Shown here one piece after another: positions 39,438 to 43,119 of a stretch of DNA of 43,119 nucleotides (positions are counted from its first letter, which is position 1; every line of letters begins with the position of its first letter). This DNA is from Rhodobacteraceae bacterium LNNU 3342. Lineage in GTDB: Bacteria; Pseudomonadota; Alphaproteobacteria; Rhodobacterales; Rhodobacteraceae. The position numbers were made by a program, and so were the translations under genes. The notes under the pieces were generated by a model. It was not told the DNA's origin, did not search any database, and was given only the letters and a program-made list of their open reading frames with translations. The stretch is taken from positions 1 through 43,119 of the forward strand of contig VUAW01000024.1 in the NCBI GenBank assembly GCA_008711135.1, given 5' to 3'.

Positions 39438-40759
39438 CTAAGAAACAGCCTCAGCGTCGGGCAAAGGCGCCAATGCAAAGCCGAGCGTCTTGGCGCGCCG
39501 TTGCAGGTTCGCCAAAGCACGGCTGCGGTGTCGCTCCTCATAGGCTGCTGCGCCCGGATCACGGTAGGTCATGCCAAAGCGGACAGTGTTATAGAATAGA
39601 ACGGCGATCTTCCGTGCCGTGGCGGTCACTGCCTTTTGCTTGCCAATCCGGAACGACAGGCGTCGATAAAACGCGCCCAAAGCAGTGTCGCTGCGCCCAA
39701 TCGCCGTGGCAGCCAGGCGCAAGAGTGCTGCAGCCCGGCTGGAGGAACGTCGTGTGCGCGACGACAGCAGCTTACCGCCGATACCTTGTTGCCTGGCGCC
39801 AGACAGAGCCATGATGTGAAGTGCTTTGCGCTTTTCCACGCCTGCAGGTCCGTGCCGCATTCTGCAACCAGCTTTAGGGCAAGCGAAGGACCCAGCCCAT
39901 GGATCTGGGTGAGATCCGTGCCCAGAACGCCATAAAGAGCGGCCCGCACATCGAAAGAAGGAGCATTGACCTGCTTTCTTTTGATCCGCGCCTTGGGCAG
40001 GGCAGGAATGTCGCCGTCGGCCTTGACTGTCAGCGCCGCGACCGCCGCCTCCAGCTTGCGATCACAGTCCTCGATCTTGGACTGGTAGAAGTCGTAGAGG
40101 TCCAGCGATTGGGTCAGGGCGAAGATGTGCTCGTCCCGATCATTGCCGACGAGGGCAGCCTTGATCACCTCGATGGAAGAGTGGCAGCGGATATCGCGGA
40201 ACGCGGCCAACACCTCCGGGTCGCGTTCGCCGGCAACAATCGCACGGATGATCCTCATCCCTGTGGCGCCGGTGATATCCGACACCACGTGGTGCAGCTG
40301 CAGGTTCATCTCCATCAGCGCCTTCTGCATGTGCTGGATATGGGCCGCGGCATATTCCACAAGACGTTCCCGCTGGCGCAGATAAGCCCGCAAGGTGGCA
40401 ATCTCGGCTTCCGGGCGGAAGCTGCCGCGCAGCAGCCCATAGGAATGCAACTGGCGCAGCCATCCCGCATCGCTGACGTCTGTCTTACGACCTGGCACGT
40501 TCTTGGCATAGCGCGCATTCACCAAGATCACGTTGAAGCCCCGCGCTTCCAGAACCTCGAACGCCGGGATCCAGTAAACGCCTGTTGACTCCATGGCGAT
40601 GCTGGTCACGCCGCAAGCTTTGAACCAATCCGCCAGATCCTGCAGGTCCTGGGTGAATGTGCCAAAAGCCCTGACAGGCGTCTCGCAGGCTTCAGGGTTT
40701 ACCGCCGCCATGTGCATGGTCGATCCGATGTCGATCGCCGCCGCCGCAGGGTTGACCAT
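39438..40759 (-). pseudogene. IS110-family transposase with one-base frameshift
   Basis: From the ATG at 40759 the catalytic DEDD domain is clear: AAIDIGSTMHMAAVNP (Asp), AMESTGVYWIPAFEVLE (Glu) and KNVPGRKTDVSDAGWLRQLH (Asp pair). The C-terminal domain starts QIHGLGPSLALKLVAECGTD and reaches FTSWLCLAPGNK, where the expected ISGGKLLSSRTRRSSSRAAA appears one frame away; one G seems missing at about 39777. The second frame runs to the stop at 39438, at the element edge. A longer frame begins at an ATA 39 bases upstream preceded by GGAGGAG, perhaps the original start. Not active as written unless the shift is a sequencing error. Confidence 0.85.
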
Positions 40760-41026
40760 CTTCAGGTCCGGGTGGCCACCGGTCGCAATCTTCGTTATGG
40801 CATCTCCTCCGATCGGGAAGAAGGGCGTGGGCCATGCAAGTCCGTCATCTTCCTAACCGGGATCGCCACAGTCGCGGCGTCACCACTCTCAAGTGCGCAT
40901 CAGCCCATGTGCCACGTTTTTTAACGGGGTCAACCCCACCAATAAGCAGCCGGCAACTGCCCCTCCGACCATCGAGAATACCACAGGCTGTTTATACCGC
41001 GCACAGGCGGGCTGGGCCCGTGACGG
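40760..41026 (-). ncRNA. Candidate bridge-RNA region of the nested IS110 element
   Basis: This is the non-coding left end of the nested element, upstream of its transposase. As for the first IS110 element, known family biology places the bridge RNA here. Both target flanks are known in this case, so the target-binding loop could be tested against the A6 GGCGG site. I did not fold it. Confidence 0.35.
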
Positions 41027-41268
41027 TTTTTTAGCACCTCCCTCTCCTCGCGCAATATACGGTTCTCTTTGCGAAGCCGTTCGTTCTCGCTAAGAAGATC
41101 GGCGTCTCGGTCGGGCACCTTCGCCTCATCGGAAATTGACCGGATCCACTTGCCGAGCGTCGAAAGACCAACTCCAAGATCGGACGCAACCTGACGTCGC
41201 GTCAGGCCGCTGGTGAGCGCAATGCGAACCGCATCACGCTTGAATTCCTCGCTGTGTGTCGCTGCCAT
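41027..41268 (-). pseudogene. IS3-family OrfA, split by the IS110 element
   Basis: The ATG at 41268 opens a frame with MAATHSEEFKRDAVRIALTS, the helix-turn-helix QVASDLGVGLSTLGKWI and the leucine-zipper-like ENERLRKENRILREEREVL, a normal IS3 OrfA. It is cut in the A6 run at 41027-41032. The last codons (AAQFFAAQKP and stop) are found at 39433-39401 beyond the nested element. GGAGACAGG lies before the ATG. Confidence 0.9.
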
Positions 41269-41304
41269 ATCCTGTCTCCTTTGGTGAGAGCATCGCTCTC
41301 AGAA

Positions 41305-41331
41305 GACCGGAACGAAACCGGGACAGGCCCA
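41305..41331 (-). repeat. IS3 terminal inverted repeat (orfA end)
   Basis: Read inward on the minus strand it begins TGGGCCTGTCCCGGTT and continues TCGTTCCGGTC. It pairs with the repeat at 38465-38491. Confidence 0.9.
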
Positions 41332-41841
41332 ATGACTGTTCCCGGCGCGGTTGTTCAAGCCCTTGTATTGGCGGTGCTCGACACCCGGCATGATCGTTCC
41401 TGCAGCCGCGCCGTAGCTGCGCAGCTTGTCGGTGATCATCACGCGTGGTGCCCGCCCCTGCCGCTTCATCAGCTTGCGGAGCAGGCGTCCGGCGGCCGTG
41501 GCATCGCGGCGGCTTTGGACGAGGATGTCGAGCACGATCCCATTCTGGTCGACGGCGCCAGAGACAGTGTGTCTTGCCGGCAATGGCAATCACCACCTCG
41601 TTGAGGTGCCGTTTGTCACCCACGGCGCATTGGCGCCGGCAGACCTCCGCGGCGTAAGCTGTGCCGAATCTCAGCCCCACCGCCGGATCGTCTCGTGGCT
41701 CACCACGATGCTCCGCGCAGCCAGCATCTCCTCGACCATCCGCAGGCTCAGGGGAAAGCGAAAGTACAGCCAGACGGCGTGGGCGATGACCGCCGCCGGA
41801 TAGCGGTGGCCAGCATACATGGCGGCGCGATTGGTCCTCAT
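41332..41841 (-). pseudogene. IS6-family transposase, frameshifted and truncated by IS3
   Basis: From the ATG at 41841 the frame reads MRTNRAAMYAGHRYPAAVIA, then FRFPLSLRMVEEMLAARSIV and SHETIRRWG, the N-terminus of IS6 transposases. One base is missing at about 41677, after which LRFGTAYAAEVCRRQCAVGD and HLNEVVIAI continue in another frame. A second shift leads to DQNGIVLDILVQSRRDATAA, ITDKLRSYGAA (catalytic Asp) and KGLNNRAGNSH, where the IS3 repeat begins. The C-terminal Glu region is lost. Inactive. Confidence 0.87.
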
Positions 41842-41899
41842 CCGCGAAGACTATCCGGCAACCCTGAGGTCGGCCAGCCCGTTGAGTTGACGGTGCCGG

Positions 41900-42292
41900 C
41901 TGACATCCAAGCGTGACGCAAAAGCCGCCAAAGGCTTTCTGAAGCAGGCGATCGAGCGCGTCCGGCTCTACCGGCTAGTCTCCATCTGCACGGACAAGGC
42001 TCTTATATACCGAAAGGTCATTCAGGACCTGAACCACCGCTGCGGTCCGCACTTCGACAGCATCCTGCATATCGACCGGAAGTGGCGGAACAACCGCATT
42101 GAAACCGATCATGCGGCGCTGAAGCGCTTGTTCGGAACATGGCAATCGTTCCGCTCCCTGCGCTCGGCAAAGGCGACGATCATGGCCATCAAGGCGATCC
42201 GGACCATTAAGAACGGCCATATCTCGAACAAGGTGCCGGGCGTCCGAGGAGAGATCGACTTTGTCCGGAGTCTGTCCGGTAAGGCAGCCTGA
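41900..42292 (+). pseudogene. IS6-family transposase, C-terminal half
   Basis: A frame without start codon reads LTSKRDAKAAKGFLKQAIER, then ICTDKALIYRKVIQDLNHRC with the catalytic Asp, HIDRKWRNNRIETDHAALKR with the Glu, and ends FVRSLSGKAA. This is the C-terminal half of an IS6 transposase, on the opposite strand from the neighbouring IS6 pseudogene. The N-terminal half is missing. Beyond the stop, ATGCAACAGTC at about 42333 resembles the IS6 inverted-repeat end. Confidence 0.8.
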
Positions 42293-43119
42293 AGCGCAGA
42301 CCGGGAAACCAAACTTTGCGCAAAGCGAGCCAATGCAACAGTCCCCCCGACATCATCTACGCCTGGGCGTACCGGGTGAACAGCACCGCGGTGGCATCAT
42401 GCGCAGGGGGGTGATCCGGGTTCGTTCTGCTTGCCGGAGATCTCAACCGCCGGTGCTTCTTCCGCTACCGCATCATGAACACCCCGGAACGCCAAAAATA
42501 TGATGTCGTGCTCGGGGCGCTCTCGATGATGTAAACGCGCCCGTCCCCCATCCTCCTGGACGCTGTTCTGCAAGTACCTAAGCCGAGTTGATGATCTCAT
42601 TTGTGACGTGAGGTTTGCCGATGCTTGATCAAGGTTTCCCGGGCGGCGCGGCATGAGCTGCCTGTTCAACCCAGGCTCAACGCATCGTTCCTCAGAGAAG
42701 CGAGGGAGCTGTGGCGGCAGGCGCATCTCGGCGAGACTGTAAGGTCACGCGCGGCGAACTTGATCAGGGTGCGGCGCATCTGCAAGGAAAAAACCGGCAC
42801 GAGTGCCCCGTGCCGGTACACTCGTTACACCACGAGAAAATAGATTTTTTGCCCAAGCAACTGTACGAAATCGATTACAGGGCTAATGTGGAGAGCATTC
42901 CCATCTATCTTGGTTTTTCTCAAGAAGAATTTTACAAGAAAAACCGATTTGGAAGGGAGAGACCATACCTGTGACCCGGAGGCAACACTCCGTTTCGCCG
43001 ACACGAGCCTGTTCTTCGTCAGCCGCTACAATTCGGCCCCCATTCCGGATCCGCAACCGCCTTGGATCCTGTCCTGCCGGAACCTGAAACAAGCTGTGGG
43101 CGAACCCGCCTGATCCGGC
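42293..43119. other. Unassigned right end, partly AT-rich
   Basis: No gene is recognised. A short plus-strand frame ending at about 42534 reads RRCFFRYRIMNTPERQKYDV, then VLGALSMM and stop, which has a gene-like look but no known match. From about 42835 to 42960 the sequence is clearly richer in A and T than the rest of the window, with TTTTTCTCAAGAAGAA; two overlapping short frames cross it. This may mark foreign DNA or a promoter region of a gene beyond the edge. Confidence 0.4.

Larger units (their letters stand above)
39437..41026 (-). mobile_element. IS110-family element nested in the IS3 element
   Basis: Its edges are fixed by the interrupted orfA: one half ends ...GTGCTAAAAAA at 41027, the other resumes with GGCGGCTCAG at 39436, which together restore the expected orfA. 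The element is about 1.59 kb, with a 267-base non-coding left end, the transposase gene, and almost nothing after the stop. No target duplication is evident, as usual for this family. Confidence 0.82.
38465..41331 (-). mobile_element. IS3-family element interrupted by an IS110 element
   Basis: Matching 27-base terminal inverted repeats bound the element. Inside are orfA (leftward from 41268) and orfB (39404 to 38503), the usual IS3 pair, separated by a nested IS110-family element. Without that insert (about 1.59 kb) and a 44-bp insertion in orfB the element would be about 1.23 kb, a normal IS3 size. No 3-4 base target duplication is visible (GTT before, ATG after), and the flanks belong to different genes, so a deletion or recombination has removed one side. 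Confidence 0.9.

Noticed and set aside
1-43119. A composite transposon bounded by two copies of the same insertion sequence
   Set aside because: The two IS110 elements are clearly different, and the IS3 and IS6 pieces at either side do not match well enough or are remnants; no pair of identical flanking elements was seen.
1-43119. CRISPR arrays, tRNA or rRNA genes
   Set aside because: I saw no regularly spaced short repeats and no cloverleaf or rRNA-like sequence on either strand by eye.

Overview
The window is high-GC alphaproteobacterial DNA, most likely from a member of the Rhodobacterales. That view rests on overall protein character, Tat/Sec-exported hydrolases, TRAP/TAXI transporters, phasin-like proteins, an AmpR-type regulator and typical alphaproteobacterial insertion sequences; no rRNA or tRNA is present to confirm it. 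The layout (about 9 kb of insertion-sequence debris flanking a mosaic of catabolic, transport and envelope genes, with many frameshifted genes) suggests a plasmid, chromid or accessory chromosomal island. I saw no CRISPR array.

Left edge (1-4065): an IS3-family transposase fragment cut by an IS110-family element, an IS256-family transposase abutting it tail to tail, then decayed IS110 and serine-resolvase remnants. 4066-10158: a Tat-exported cyclase-family hydrolase, four small or decayed genes (a frameshifted membrane protein with its coupled partner, a zf-TFIIB protein broken twice, a Ca2+/Na+ exchanger scrap), an MscS channel, and two overlapping exported alpha/beta hydrolases.

10782-15040 (minus strand): a compact six-gene operon with mostly 4-nt overlaps. 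Its order is ModA-like binding protein, MolA-like binding protein, FecCD permease, ATPase, Mop/TOBE protein, TrmO. It looks like a molybdate/tungstate importer with two different binding-protein types. It is damaged: one base is missing in the MolA-like gene, and two consecutive in-frame UAG codons interrupt the Mop gene.

15409-30226: an IS6 remnant, a CNNM/CorC-type transporter, a soluble PQQ sugar dehydrogenase fused to cytochrome c, and an envelope group (SleB-type cell-wall hydrolase, NylB-like serine hydrolase, alpha/beta hydrolase, class A beta-lactamase with a divergent AmpR-like regulator). A hemerythrin-like/coiled-coil/phasin fusion protein follows, then a second phasin-like gene, and a truncated TRAP binding protein read together with a GlcG/HbpS-like gene and an aldehyde dehydrogenase.

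30364-38464: an exported alpha/beta hydrolase behind a perfect palindrome; an operon of TRAP 4TM/12TM permease, TAXI binding protein and sulfatase/phosphonate monoester hydrolase-like enzyme, divergent from an IclR regulator with a perfect 19-bp palindrome between them; and a TetR/cupin divergon whose next gene is cut by an insertion sequence.

Right edge (38465-43119): an IS3 element with 27-bp inverted repeats carries an IS110 element nested at its slippery A6 run and a separate 44-bp palindromic insertion in orfB. It sits against a broken IS6 transposase. A second IS6 fragment and an unassigned, partly AT-rich end follow.
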